Positions 48,838-58,142 of a stretch of DNA of 64,000 nt are shown here, piece after piece (the first letter of the stretch is position 1; each line of letters opens with the position of its first letter). The stretch comes from Roseovarius sp. (GTDB lineage Bacteria; Pseudomonadota; Alphaproteobacteria; Rhodobacterales; Rhodobacteraceae), in the NCBI RefSeq assembly GCF_027019125.1, contig NZ_JALUXE010000030.1:372001-436000 (forward strand). The letters run 5' to 3'. The position numbers and the translations under genes are program-made. The notes under the pieces were generated by a model. The model saw nothing but the letters and a program-made list of their open reading frames with translations, had not been told where the DNA came from and made no database searches.

Positions 48838-49011
48838 TCAGTTCCGCGCGCGACGGCGTTTGATTTCCCAAGCAAGGACAAGGGCCGCGAGAACCACCGC
48901 AATGGCGAGTGTCCCGCTCGCGGCGTCCATTTCCGGCACGGAAGATGTTGACGACGACCCACCACCCGACGTCGTGCCACCGTACCAGCCATTCCAGAAC
49001 CAATCAAACAT
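48838..49011 (-). CDS. 57-aa VPEID-CTERM-like sorting-domain protein, candidate exosortase E substrate
   Basis: Not in the ORF track (below 60 aa). Minus ATG at 49011: MFDWFWNGWYGGTTSGGGSSSTSSVPEMDAASGTLAIAVVLAALVLAWEIKRRRARN*; GGAG 7 nt upstream of ATG; VPEMD, TM and basic tail; convergent with xrtE, 8 bp between stops. Confidence 0.85.
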   Translation of the reverse strand: MFDWFWNGWYGGTTSGGGSSSTSSVPEMDAASGTLAIAVVLAALVLAWEIKRRRARN

Positions 49012-49218
49012 CGGTCATCTCCGTATATGTCTAATGCAAACTCTTGCCTTCGTTATGCCAGATTTTCGACACATTTCAAGCTGCGCCGCTCAATAACCCG
49101 GTTTTTGGAAACGAACCGCACCAAAAGGACGCTTTGTTTCCGAGCCGAGAGCGGAGATGCCGGAACAATGAGCAGTTTTCCCGGTTGGCGTGCCGTTGCT
49201 CTGACACGCCGCTGAGAA

Positions 49219-52200
49219 TCACTCTGCGGCGCGCAGGGGAGAACCCTCGACCCGCGTTGCCGAGTCGGTTGGCTCTTGCCTGGATGCGGTGGGGTAGCTG
49301 ACTTGCGCGGAGGCGTTGTGCCCTTCGACCGGCCAGACGATTTCCGAGTGTGCAAGGCGGCTTGCGGTTCGGGCGAGGGCCCAGTCCCGGGCGGCGCGGC
49401 TGGAGCGGCCCATCGAGAGCTTGGCCAGGAGCTGTGCCCCCCAGAGGACGTAGGTGCCAAGCCATACCCGCAGGGCCAGCATCGCAGGCGTAAAGACCAG
49501 CGTGAGAACAGTAGCGATGCCAAGGCCGAACACCACGGCGGTGGCCAGCTGTTTCCACCATAAAGCTGTTGGACTATCAAAGGCATAGCCGCCATTCACG
49601 AAGTCGAGGCTGAGCCCGAACATCATCGGCGCAAGCCCCGCCATCGTGGTGATCGTGGTCAAGAGCACCGGGCGGATACGATCCTGCGCGGTGCGGGTGA
49701 TGGCGTCGATCGGGGGCATGTAGCGGGCGTATTCCTGAAAAGTGTCAATCAAAACAATGTTGTTGTTCACCACAATGCCCGCCAGGGCCACGATGCCGGT
49801 GCCGGTCATGATGATCGAAAAGGGCTGATCCATCACGAGCATGCCGATCAGCACGCCCGTGGTCGAGAGCACGACCGCCAGGAGAACCAGCACCGCGTTG
49901 TAAACGCTGTTGAATTGCGCCAGCAGAATGATGAACATCAGGCCAAGCGCGCCGGCAAATGCCTTTTGCAGAAATTCACCGGACTCTGCCTGATCCTCGG
50001 CGTCGCCGGTCCATTCGTAGCTGATACCGGGCGGCAGAACGCCTGACTCGAGCCATTCGGTGAGATGGGTTATCCGTTCGTTCGCTGTGATCGGAACCTT
50101 ACGATCTGTAACGTCGGACGCGGATTCTGTAACGAATACCCCGTCCTTGACCGCCGCCTTGATGTCGAAGAACCGGGTCTGATCGACGCGGTCGATCTGG
50201 GCCAGTTGCTTGACCGGTTTGCGGGTGACGAAATTCGATAGTGGCACAAGCCCGTCGTCGGTGCGCACCTTGAGGCTGTCGAGGGTCGAGAGCACGCGGT
50301 CCTGATCGGGCAGGCGGACCCGGATCTCGATTTCCTCGTCGCTGCTGTCGACGCGCATGGTGTCGAGCAGGATGCCGCGTGTCACGAGTTGCACCATGGC
50401 ACCGACGGTGGCGACATCGGCGCCAAAGCGCCCGGCCTTTTCGACATCGACGTCGATCTGCCAGTCGATGCCGGGGAGGGGCAAGGTATCCTCGATCTGA
50501 TGGAGCCCCTCGGTTTCGTCGAATGTCTGCCGGGCCACTTCGGTAAAGGCGATGAGATCTTCCCAATTGTCGCTTTTGAGGCGCAGGTGAACCGGTTTGG
50601 CCGAGGCGGGGCCACGGGATTGGGCGAGCACCTCGAACTTGATGCCGGGCACGTTTTCCAGCTCTGCGCTGAGTTCGGAGATCACGGTATCGCCGTCGAA
50701 TTCCGTCGCGACCACATGGCGGGTCACGGGCAGATCGAGAAGCGGAATGGTGAACCAGGTCTCGATGGATTGCGGGCGATCCTCCCAGGCGATGGTTTCA
50801 AACTGAATCTGGCCGATCGTATCGCGCGGGGGCTGTGCGCCGCCGGTATTCGTATTGAGCCCGCCATCCCCGGCAAAGGCGAAAGCGGTCTGGATGCCGG
50901 GATGGGCGCGAATGATGTCCTCGACCTGTTTGACCAACTGGTCCTTTTGGTCAATCGAGAGGTTGCCGCGCCCGCGCACATAGACGATGCCGCGCTCTGG
51001 TTCGCTATCGACGAAGAATTCGGTGCCGTTGTTGTTGTTGATGTAGAACATGAGCACAGAGCCCACGAGCACGAAAATCGCGCCAAAGGCCACCAGCGGC
51101 ATGACCGGATTGCCCGCGATGGCATGGATCATCCAGCCGAATGCCGAGCGTTTGTAGCCGCCCTGGACACGTTCGCGGCGCGGGGGCAGCCAGCGGCGGC
51201 GCGCGGCGCTCATGAGTTTGCCAAAGCGGCGCGGAATGGCCAAGAGGCCCAGGAGCGTGGCGGCAACCCCCGAGACACCCACCGCCAGCAGCACGGAAAC
51301 CCCGAGCATGAGGCCAAAGACCGTTGCCAGCACCGGCACGACCGAGCCGAGAATGCGCGTGCCGTCCATGCCGGAAAATTGCGTGCTCACGGCGTTGAGC
51401 AGGGTGGGAGCGATCTGACCGGCCAGAAGGGCCGCCCCGATGGCCACCGGAAAGAGCAGCAGATGCCAGAGCCAGAAGCCGCTTGCGATCTGGTCGGTGC
51501 GGGTGTTGAACCAGCGTTCCAGCCGCCCGGTGACGCCGCCCAGCACAGGCAGGTAGACAAGCGCCACGAGAAGAGAGGCGGAGAGCACGAAAATCAGCGT
51601 GACCGGCAACATGCCCATGAATTGCCCCGGAATGCCGGGCCAGAAGAGCATCGGAAGAAAGGCGCAGAGCGTGGTGGCTGTGGAGCTGACCACGGGCCAG
51701 AACATCCGCTTGGCGGCCCCGACATAGGCGTGCATCGGGCCTTCGCCCTCTGCGATGCGCTTGTCGGCGTATTCCACCACGACAATGGCCCCATCCACCA
51801 GCATCCCCACCGCGAGAATGAGGCCGAACATCACGATATTCGAGATGGCAACGCCCATGACGGCCAGAAGGGCGAAACAGAGGAGGAAAGAGGTGGGAAT
51901 GGAAAAGCCCACCAAGAGCGCGGGCCGGATGCCCAGGGCCGCCAGCGTGACGACCATCACCAATGCGATGGCGGTGAGAACCGAGCCTTCGAGCTGGCTG
52001 ACCATGGAGGCCACGGTGCTGGACTGATCGTTCGAGGTGCCGACGCTGACGGCGACCTGCAAATCCTCGGGCCAGGTCTTTTCCGCCTCGGCGACGGCGG
52101 CACGCACGAGGTCGGCGGTTTCGATGATGTTGAAGCCTTTGCGCTTGACCACCTGTAGCGCGACGGTCGTCTCGCCGTTGAAGCGCGCGGTGCCAAGCCG

Positions 52201-52998
52201 GTCCTCGAAGGTGAGGTTGATCGTCGCCAGATCGCCAAGGCGCACGATGCGGTCGCCATTGGTCTTGACCGGCAGGTTGTAGAAATCGCTGGTATCTTCA
52301 AAGGAAGAGGGAATCTTGACCGCGAAAGTGCCCTGGGCCGTGTCGACCTCGCCCGCCGCGATCAGTTGGTTGTTGTTCTGCACCACGTTGATGAGATCGA
52401 GCGCGGTGACGTTATAGGCCTCAAGGCGCAGCGGGTCGATGATGACTTCGAGCATCTCCTCGCGATTGCCCGCGATACCCGCCTCGAGCACCGGTTCCAG
52501 GCCTTCGAGCGTGTCCTGGAGGTCATTGGCCAGCCGCGACATGGTGCGTTCGGGCACCGGGCCGGAGAGGTTGACGATGATGATCGGAAATTCACTGAAA
52601 TTCACCTCGTTCAGGGTGTATTTCTCGGCCCCTTCGGGGAAATCCGCCTCGGCGGTGTCCATCGCGTCGCGCACATCGGCAAGGGTCTTGGTCTTGTCCC
52701 AGCCGAATTCGAATTCGAGCGCTACACCGCCGTAATTCTCGGCGGCGGTGCCGGTCATCTTCTTGAGCCCGTCCAGATCGCTCAGTTCGGTTTCCATCAC
52801 CTTGACGAGCAGTTTCTCGCTGTCTTCGGCCGAGATGCCGGGGAAGGGGACCGAGATGAAAAGGGCTGGGATCTCGATGTCGGGCTCGCCCTCTTTGGGC
52901 AGGTTGACATAGGCCAAGGTGCCGGCAAGGACCGAAAGAACGATAAAGGCCAGCACCATCCGGGCGCGGGCGGCGGCCCAGTCGACGAGGCCGGTCAT
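49219..52998 (-). CDS. Efflux RND transporter permease subunit (AcrB/HAE1-like, extended)
   Basis: 1259 aa; NLPKEGEPDIEIP, LGIRPALLVGFSIPTSFLLCF, GMLVDGAIVVVEYADKRIAEG, GIVVNNNIVLIDTFQEY. Confidence 0.95.
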   Translation of the reverse strand: MTGLVDWAAARARMVLAFIVLSVLAGTLAYVNLPKEGEPDIEIPALFISVPFPGISAEDSEKLLVKVMETELSDLDGLKKMTGTAAENYGGVALEFEFGWDKTKTLADVRDAMDTAEADFPEGAEKYTLNEVNFSEFPIIIVNLSGPVPERTMSRLANDLQDTLEGLEPVLEAGIAGNREEMLEVIIDPLRLEAYNVTALDLINVVQNNNQLIAAGEVDTAQGTFAVKIPSSFEDTSDFYNLPVKTNGDRIVRLGDLATINLTFEDRLGTARFNGETTVALQVVKRKGFNIIETADLVRAAVAEAEKTWPEDLQVAVSVGTSNDQSSTVASMVSQLEGSVLTAIALVMVVTLAALGIRPALLVGFSIPTSFLLCFALLAVMGVAISNIVMFGLILAVGMLVDGAIVVVEYADKRIAEGEGPMHAYVGAAKRMFWPVVSSTATTLCAFLPMLFWPGIPGQFMGMLPVTLIFVLSASLLVALVYLPVLGGVTGRLERWFNTRTDQIASGFWLWHLLLFPVAIGAALLAGQIAPTLLNAVSTQFSGMDGTRILGSVVPVLATVFGLMLGVSVLLAVGVSGVAATLLGLLAIPRRFGKLMSAARRRWLPPRRERVQGGYKRSAFGWMIHAIAGNPVMPLVAFGAIFVLVGSVLMFYINNNNGTEFFVDSEPERGIVYVRGRGNLSIDQKDQLVKQVEDIIRAHPGIQTAFAFAGDGGLNTNTGGAQPPRDTIGQIQFETIAWEDRPQSIETWFTIPLLDLPVTRHVVATEFDGDTVISELSAELENVPGIKFEVLAQSRGPASAKPVHLRLKSDNWEDLIAFTEVARQTFDETEGLHQIEDTLPLPGIDWQIDVDVEKAGRFGADVATVGAMVQLVTRGILLDTMRVDSSDEEIEIRVRLPDQDRVLSTLDSLKVRTDDGLVPLSNFVTRKPVKQLAQIDRVDQTRFFDIKAAVKDGVFVTESASDVTDRKVPITANERITHLTEWLESGVLPPGISYEWTGDAEDQAESGEFLQKAFAGALGLMFIILLAQFNSVYNAVLVLLAVVLSTTGVLIGMLVMDQPFSIIMTGTGIVALAGIVVNNNIVLIDTFQEYARYMPPIDAITRTAQDRIRPVLLTTITTMAGLAPMMFGLSLDFVNGGYAFDSPTALWWKQLATAVVFGLGIATVLTLVFTPAMLALRVWLGTYVLWGAQLLAKLSMGRSSRAARDWALARTASRLAHSEIVWPVEGHNASAQVSYPTASRQEPTDSATRVEGSPLRAAE

Positions 52999-54206
52999 TG
53001 GCCGAGGTCCTGAAATACGGGGTCAACGGGCACGCCATCGGTCACGTAATCCTGTCCGATCACGATCACATCAGCGTTGTCGGGCAGGCCGGCGATCCAG
53101 ACGCCAGAGGGCGTGTCGCGCAAAAGTTCGACCGGGACGAATTGCGCCCGGCTTTCGGGGCCGACGATGCGCAGCCCCAAGGTGCCCTCGTCATCGAGGG
53201 TGAGGGCCGATTGCGGCAGGAGATGCGCGCGCTTGCCCGCGGCACCGATCAGGATTTCGGCGGTTTCCCCGTCGCGCAGCGTCAGGTCTGGATTGGGCAC
53301 GGTCACTTCGACGCGGAATGTGCGGGTAACGTCATCGGCTGAGCGCGCGACGAAGGTGACGCGCCCCTCGACCATGCGGCCCGAGGCCATGCGGATGCGC
53401 GCGGGGGCGTCCATCTGCACGCGGGCCACCTGCAATTCCGACACGAAGCCCACCATCGAGATCGGGTCGAGTTGCAGCACCGTGGCGCAGAGCGCGCCGG
53501 GTTGCAAAAGGCTGCCGATTTCGGCGGTGTCGGTGTCGAGCACCCCGTTGAACGGGGCGATGATCGAGAGGCGGTCGATTTCGGTCTGAGCGGCGGCGAC
53601 GGCGGCGCGGGCGGATTCGATCCCGGCGCGCGCGGCCTCGAGGCCGGAGGTGGCCGATTGCACCGCCGCTTGCGCCGAACTGACCGCGGCACGCGTGGAC
53701 GCGACGCGGGTCTGCGAGGCGAAGCCGCTCTCGATCAGGTTCTCGGCGGCGTTGGCGTTGATTTGCGCCTCTTCGAGTTGCGCGCGGGCCTCGGTGGCGC
53801 GGGCCTCGGCCTCGGGGATGCGGGTCTCGGCCTCGGACAGGCGGGCGCGGGCCTCGGCCAAGGCGGCCTCGCGCGCGGCGGGGTCGAGGCGGCAGAGGAT
53901 GTCGCCCTCGGATACCATATGCCCTTTGCGCAAAGGCTCGTTGATGACGAGGCCCGAGGTCTCGGCGCGCAATTCGACGATGCGGTCGGCCTCGGAGCGG
54001 CCGCGCACGACGACGGCGCTGTCGACCTCGCGGGCCTGAGAATGCAGGGCCACGACGCGCATGATCGTTTCGGCCTCTGGGGCGGTCTCGGGCTGCGGTT
54101 CGGCGGTTTGCGGTTCGCGGGCGGGGAGGAAGCGGTCATGCTCGAAAACGACCATATAGACCAAGGCAGACACCACGAGGGCGATGAGAACAGGAAGCAA
54201 CCGCAT
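52995..54206 (-). CDS. Efflux RND transporter periplasmic adaptor subunit
   Basis: 403 aa; VVRGRSEADRIVELRAETSGLVINEPLRKGHMVSEGDILCRLDP, coiled-coil hairpin, SIIAPFNGVLDTDTAEIGSLLQPGALCATV; 4-bp overlap with permease gene. Confidence 0.94.
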   Translation of the reverse strand: MRLLPVLIALVVSALVYMVVFEHDRFLPAREPQTAEPQPETAPEAETIMRVVALHSQAREVDSAVVVRGRSEADRIVELRAETSGLVINEPLRKGHMVSEGDILCRLDPAAREAALAEARARLSEAETRIPEAEARATEARAQLEEAQINANAAENLIESGFASQTRVASTRAAVSSAQAAVQSATSGLEAARAGIESARAAVAAAQTEIDRLSIIAPFNGVLDTDTAEIGSLLQPGALCATVLQLDPISMVGFVSELQVARVQMDAPARIRMASGRMVEGRVTFVARSADDVTRTFRVEVTVPNPDLTLRDGETAEILIGAAGKRAHLLPQSALTLDDEGTLGLRIVGPESRAQFVPVELLRDTPSGVWIAGLPDNADVIVIGQDYVTDGVPVDPVFQDLGQ

Positions 54207-54424
54207 TTATCTACCTTCGAGCCATGAGGCGTGGCGGGGCCGGGGGGGCTTGCCCTGCGGGACTTGGCCCAGACCTCAACCATACAGAGTTACGCTAAAC
54301 TAACCGGTTCAGATTAATCTTTTCCGATGCCTGCTGCAAGCGCGCCCTTGCGTCGCGGGTGCGCCGCCCCTTGGCAGGGGCAGGGCTTCGGGGTAAGAGG
54401 GGCAAAATTCAAGGGGGGCGCGGC

Positions 54425-55114
54425 GTGAGCAACACCGACAGTTTCATCGACGAAGTCACCGAAGAGGTGCGCCGGGACAGGCTATTTGCGTTGATGCGCC
54501 GGTATGGCTGGATCGCGGTCCTGGCGATCCTGTTGCTGGTAGGCGGTGCCGCGTGGAACGAGTGGCGCAAGGCACAAGAGCGCGCCGCGGCACAGGCATT
54601 GGGCGATGCGGTGCTGTCAGCCCTCGCGACCGAGGATCGGGCGGCACGGGCGGCCGCGCTTGATGCGATTTCGGCACCGGACGCGCAGGCGGCGTCGGTG
54701 ATTGCCCTCCTGGCGGCGGCAGAGGAAGCCGCAGACAATCCCGAGGCGGCGGCGCAGCGGTTGCTGGCGCTGGCGGATCGGTCGGACGTGGAGGCGGTCT
54801 ATCGCAACCTTGCCACGCTCAAGGCGGTGATGCTGCCCGGCTCTGGGCTGGATGCCGAGGCGCGGCGCGGTCGGTTGAACGGCTTGGCGCTGAGTGGCGG
54901 TGTGCTGCGGCTATTGGCCGAGGAACAATTGGCCCTGATCGACCTTGAGACAGGCAACCGCGAGGCGGCCATCGAGCGTCTTGTGGCGATTGCCAGCGAT
55001 GCCGAGGCCACGACGGGCTTGCGCAGGCGGGTGACACAAGTGATTGTGGCCTTGGGTGAAGAATTGCCCGACCTTCCGGAGCCTGTGACAGGGGCCGTGT
55101 CGGTCGGCGAATGA
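54425..55114 (+). CDS. YfgM-like TPR-family membrane protein (GTG start)
   Basis: (M)SNTDSFIDEVTEEVRRDRLFALMRRYGWIAVLAILLLVGGAAWNEWRKAQ; upstream of bamB and der. Confidence 0.85.
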   Translation: MSNTDSFIDEVTEEVRRDRLFALMRRYGWIAVLAILLLVGGAAWNEWRKAQERAAAQALGDAVLSALATEDRAARAAALDAISAPDAQAASVIALLAAAEEAADNPEAAAQRLLALADRSDVEAVYRNLATLKAVMLPGSGLDAEARRGRLNGLALSGGVLRLLAEEQLALIDLETGNREAAIERLVAIASDAEATTGLRRRVTQVIVALGEELPDLPEPVTGAVSVGE

Positions 55115-55172
55115 CGAAGGCCGCGCCAGGCCAAAGGCCCAAGCGGGTCGACAGGGCGGTACAAGGCGAAGA

Positions 55173-56516
55173 GTGAGGGCAAGAGCAGTGAAACCGAACG
55201 GATTGATTCTGGGGCTGGTTGCAGTCCTCGCGGTGACGGCCTGCACCAAGAAGACGCAGATCTTGAGTGGCGAACGCCTGGGGATTCGCGAAGTTCTCCA
55301 AAGCGAGGCGGCGCGCGCCGAGGTCAACGTGACCCCGGAGAACCGGGTGCTTCCGGTTTCTCTGCCTGCGGCAACCGTGAATGCCGACTGGCGTCAGCGG
55401 ATCGGGACGCCGGGCACCCGCACCGCCCATCCCGCGCTGTCGCGCGCGCCGCAACTGGCGTGGTCGGTCAATATCGGGCAGGGCGACGGGCGGCGGGTGC
55501 GGATCACCGCAGACCCCGTGGTGGCCGAGGGGCGCATCTTTACGCTGGATGCCGAGGCCAGGGTGGCGGCGGTATCGACCACGGGTCAACTGCTCTGGAC
55601 GCGAGACCTGACCCCGGCCAATGACAATTCGGACAATGCCAGCGGCGGTGGTCTGGCCTATGGCGATGGCAAGCTCTTTGTCTCGTCGGCCTTTGGCAAG
55701 CTTTCGGCCATCGACCCGGCCAGCGGTGGCGTGATCTGGGAACAGGAGCTGGGCGCGCCCGGCAGCGGCACGCCGGCGGTATTTGACGGGTTGGTCTATG
55801 TGGTGGCGGGCGACGATGTGGCCTGGGCCATCGAGACCGACACCGGGCGCATTGCATGGCAGTTGAGCGGCACGCCCGATATTCACAACGTGCTGGGCGG
55901 TCCGGCCCCGGCGATCACGGACAAATACGTTGTCTTTGCCTTTGGTGCGGGGGAATTGCAGGGCGCGTTCCGCCGGGGCGGTCTGCGCCTCTGGGATGCG
56001 CAGGTCGCAGGCGAGCGTCTGGGTGTGGCGAGCGCGCGGGTGGATGACATCACCGGCGATCCGGTGGTCGTGGGCGACCGGATCTATACCGGCAGCCATT
56101 CGGGGCGCACCGTGGCGCTCAGCCTTGGCAGCGGCAATCGTCTCTGGACGGCGGCGGAAGGCCCGCTCAACCCGGTCTGGCCTGCGGGCGACTCGGTGTT
56201 CATGGTCACCGATCGCAACGAATTGGTGCGCCTCTCGACCGAGGACGGCACGCGCATCTGGGGGCATGAATTGCCGCTCTTTTCGGATCGCAAGCCCAAG
56301 CGGCAGGCCGAGATCGTGGGCCATTTCGGCCCTGTTCTGGCCGGTGGTCAGTTGATCCTGGCATCGGGCGACGGGCAATTGCGGTTCTTCGATCCGGCCT
56401 CGGGGCAGATGACGGGCGCGCGCGATTTGCCGGGCGGGGCCACGTCCAACCCGGTGGTGGCGGGCAATACCCTCTATGTCGTGTCGAAAAAGGGTCAATT
56501 GCTGGCTTTCCGTTGA
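55173..56516 (+). CDS. bamB: Outer-membrane assembly PQQ-like beta-propeller lipoprotein BamB (GTG start; 55188 also possible)
   Basis: Lipobox LAVTAC; repeated WTRDLTP / VIWEQELGAPGSGTPAVFDGLVYV propeller repeats; followed by der. Confidence 0.9.
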   Translation: MRARAVKPNGLILGLVAVLAVTACTKKTQILSGERLGIREVLQSEAARAEVNVTPENRVLPVSLPAATVNADWRQRIGTPGTRTAHPALSRAPQLAWSVNIGQGDGRRVRITADPVVAEGRIFTLDAEARVAAVSTTGQLLWTRDLTPANDNSDNASGGGLAYGDGKLFVSSAFGKLSAIDPASGGVIWEQELGAPGSGTPAVFDGLVYVVAGDDVAWAIETDTGRIAWQLSGTPDIHNVLGGPAPAITDKYVVFAFGAGELQGAFRRGGLRLWDAQVAGERLGVASARVDDITGDPVVVGDRIYTGSHSGRTVALSLGSGNRLWTAAEGPLNPVWPAGDSVFMVTDRNELVRLSTEDGTRIWGHELPLFSDRKPKRQAEIVGHFGPVLAGGQLILASGDGQLRFFDPASGQMTGARDLPGGATSNPVVAGNTLYVVSKKGQLLAFR

Positions 56517-56565
56517 TCCAGTGTTCCTGTATCAGGGCGACTTGATCCGTATCGGAGCCTGAGCC

Positions 56566-58032
56566 ATGACCTTTTCTCTCGCCATCGTGGGCCGTCCCAA
56601 TGTTGGCAAATCCACCTTGTTCAACCGTCTGGTGGGCAAGCGGCTGGCCTTGGTCGACAACCAGCCCGGTGTGACGCGCGACCTGCGCGAAGGTGCGGCG
56701 CGTTTGGGCGACCTGCGGTTCACGGTGATTGATACGGCGGGTCTGGAGGACGCCACCGACGAGAGCCTGCAAGGCCGCATGCGCAAGCTGACGGAGCGCG
56801 CCGTTGATATGGCCGATGTCTGCCTCTTTCTGATCGACGCGCGCACGGGCGTGACACCCACGGATGAAAGCCTTGCGGAAATTCTGCGCAAGCGCTCGGC
56901 GCATGTGATCCTTGCCGCCAACAAGGCCGAGGGGGCGGCGGCGGATGCCGGTGTGATCGAGGCCTGGGGGCTGGGGCTGGGCGAGCCGATCCGCATGTCG
57001 GCGGAGCATGGCGAGGGTCTGAATGATCTCTATGCGCAATTGATGCCGCTCGCCGATGCCTTTGAGAAACGCGCCGAGGCCGAGGCGCCGGAGGTGGATG
57101 TGGCCCTCGATGAGGATATCGAGGACGACGAGGATGTCAGCTATCGCAAGCCCACCGAGGCGCGCCCCATGCAGGTGGCGGTGGTGGGGCGGCCCAATGC
57201 CGGGAAATCGACGTTGATCAACAAGATCCTTGGCGAAGAGCGGCTCTTGACCGGGCCCGAGGCCGGGATCACGCGCGATGCCATTTCCCTGCGCATCGAC
57301 TGGGACGGGATGCCGGTGCGCATTTTCGACACGGCGGGGATGCGCAAGAAGGCCAAGGTTCAGGACAAGCTGGAAAAGCTGTCGGTGTCGGACGGGCTGC
57401 GCGCGGTCAAATTCGCCGAGGTGGTCGTGGTTCTGCTCGATGCCGCGATTCCCTTTGAGCAGCAGGATCTGCGGATCGCCGATCTGGCCGAGCGCGAGGG
57501 GCGCGCGGTGGTGGTGGCGATCAACAAATGGGACATGGAGCCCGACAAGAGCGACAAGATCCGCGAATTGCGCGAGGCCTTCGAGCGTCTGTTGCCGCAG
57601 TTGCGCGGCGCGCCGCTGGTGACGGTCTCGGCCAAGACCGGCAAGGGGCTGGACCGGCTGCGCGACGCGGTGGCACGCGCGCATGAGGTCTGGAACCGGC
57701 GCGTGACCACGGCGCAGTTGAACCGCTGGCTGATCGGCATGCTGGAGCAGCATCCGCCGCCCGCGCCGGGCGGTCGCCGGGTCAAGCTGCGCTACATGAC
57801 GCAGGCCAAGACGCGGCCACCGGGATTCGTGGTCATGTGCAGCCATCCCGACAAGCTGCCCGAAAGCTATGCGCGCTATCTGGTGAACGGGCTGCGCGCC
57901 GATTTCGACATGCCGGGCACGCCCATCCGCCTCTTTTTCCGCAGTCAGGCGGATCGCAACCCCTACAAGAGCAAGAAAAAGGCGGGGCCGTCGAGCCTGC
58001 GCAAGCATCTGACAGGCCGCGCGAGCGACTGA
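56566..58032 (+). CDS. der: Ribosome biogenesis GTPase Der
   Basis: 488 aa; two G domains: [33 protein letters not shown] and [33 protein letters not shown]. Confidence 0.98.
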   Translation: MTFSLAIVGRPNVGKSTLFNRLVGKRLALVDNQPGVTRDLREGAARLGDLRFTVIDTAGLEDATDESLQGRMRKLTERAVDMADVCLFLIDARTGVTPTDESLAEILRKRSAHVILAANKAEGAAADAGVIEAWGLGLGEPIRMSAEHGEGLNDLYAQLMPLADAFEKRAEAEAPEVDVALDEDIEDDEDVSYRKPTEARPMQVAVVGRPNAGKSTLINKILGEERLLTGPEAGITRDAISLRIDWDGMPVRIFDTAGMRKKAKVQDKLEKLSVSDGLRAVKFAEVVVVLLDAAIPFEQQDLRIADLAEREGRAVVVAINKWDMEPDKSDKIRELREAFERLLPQLRGAPLVTVSAKTGKGLDRLRDAVARAHEVWNRRVTTAQLNRWLIGMLEQHPPPAPGGRRVKLRYMTQAKTRPPGFVVMCSHPDKLPESYARYLVNGLRADFDMPGTPIRLFFRSQADRNPYKSKKKAGPSSLRKHLTGRASD

Positions 58033-58142
58033 ACCGGGCAGGGCCGTGCAGATTCCTGCGCGGTCCCTCTTGCATTCCCGCGGGGCGAGGTCACATCTGC
58101 GTCACATCAAGACTGTTATTCCTCTGTGGCAAGGAGGCTGAC

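Noticed and set aside
49027-49301. Small plus-strand ORFs upstream of the VPEMD gene
   Set aside because: No ribosome site or recognisable domain; they overlap the end of the RND gene and its downstream spacer
50389-52158. 589-aa plus ORF
   Set aside because: Antisense shadow of the RND permease gene
56206-58008. 600-aa minus ORF
   Set aside because: Antisense shadow of bamB/der
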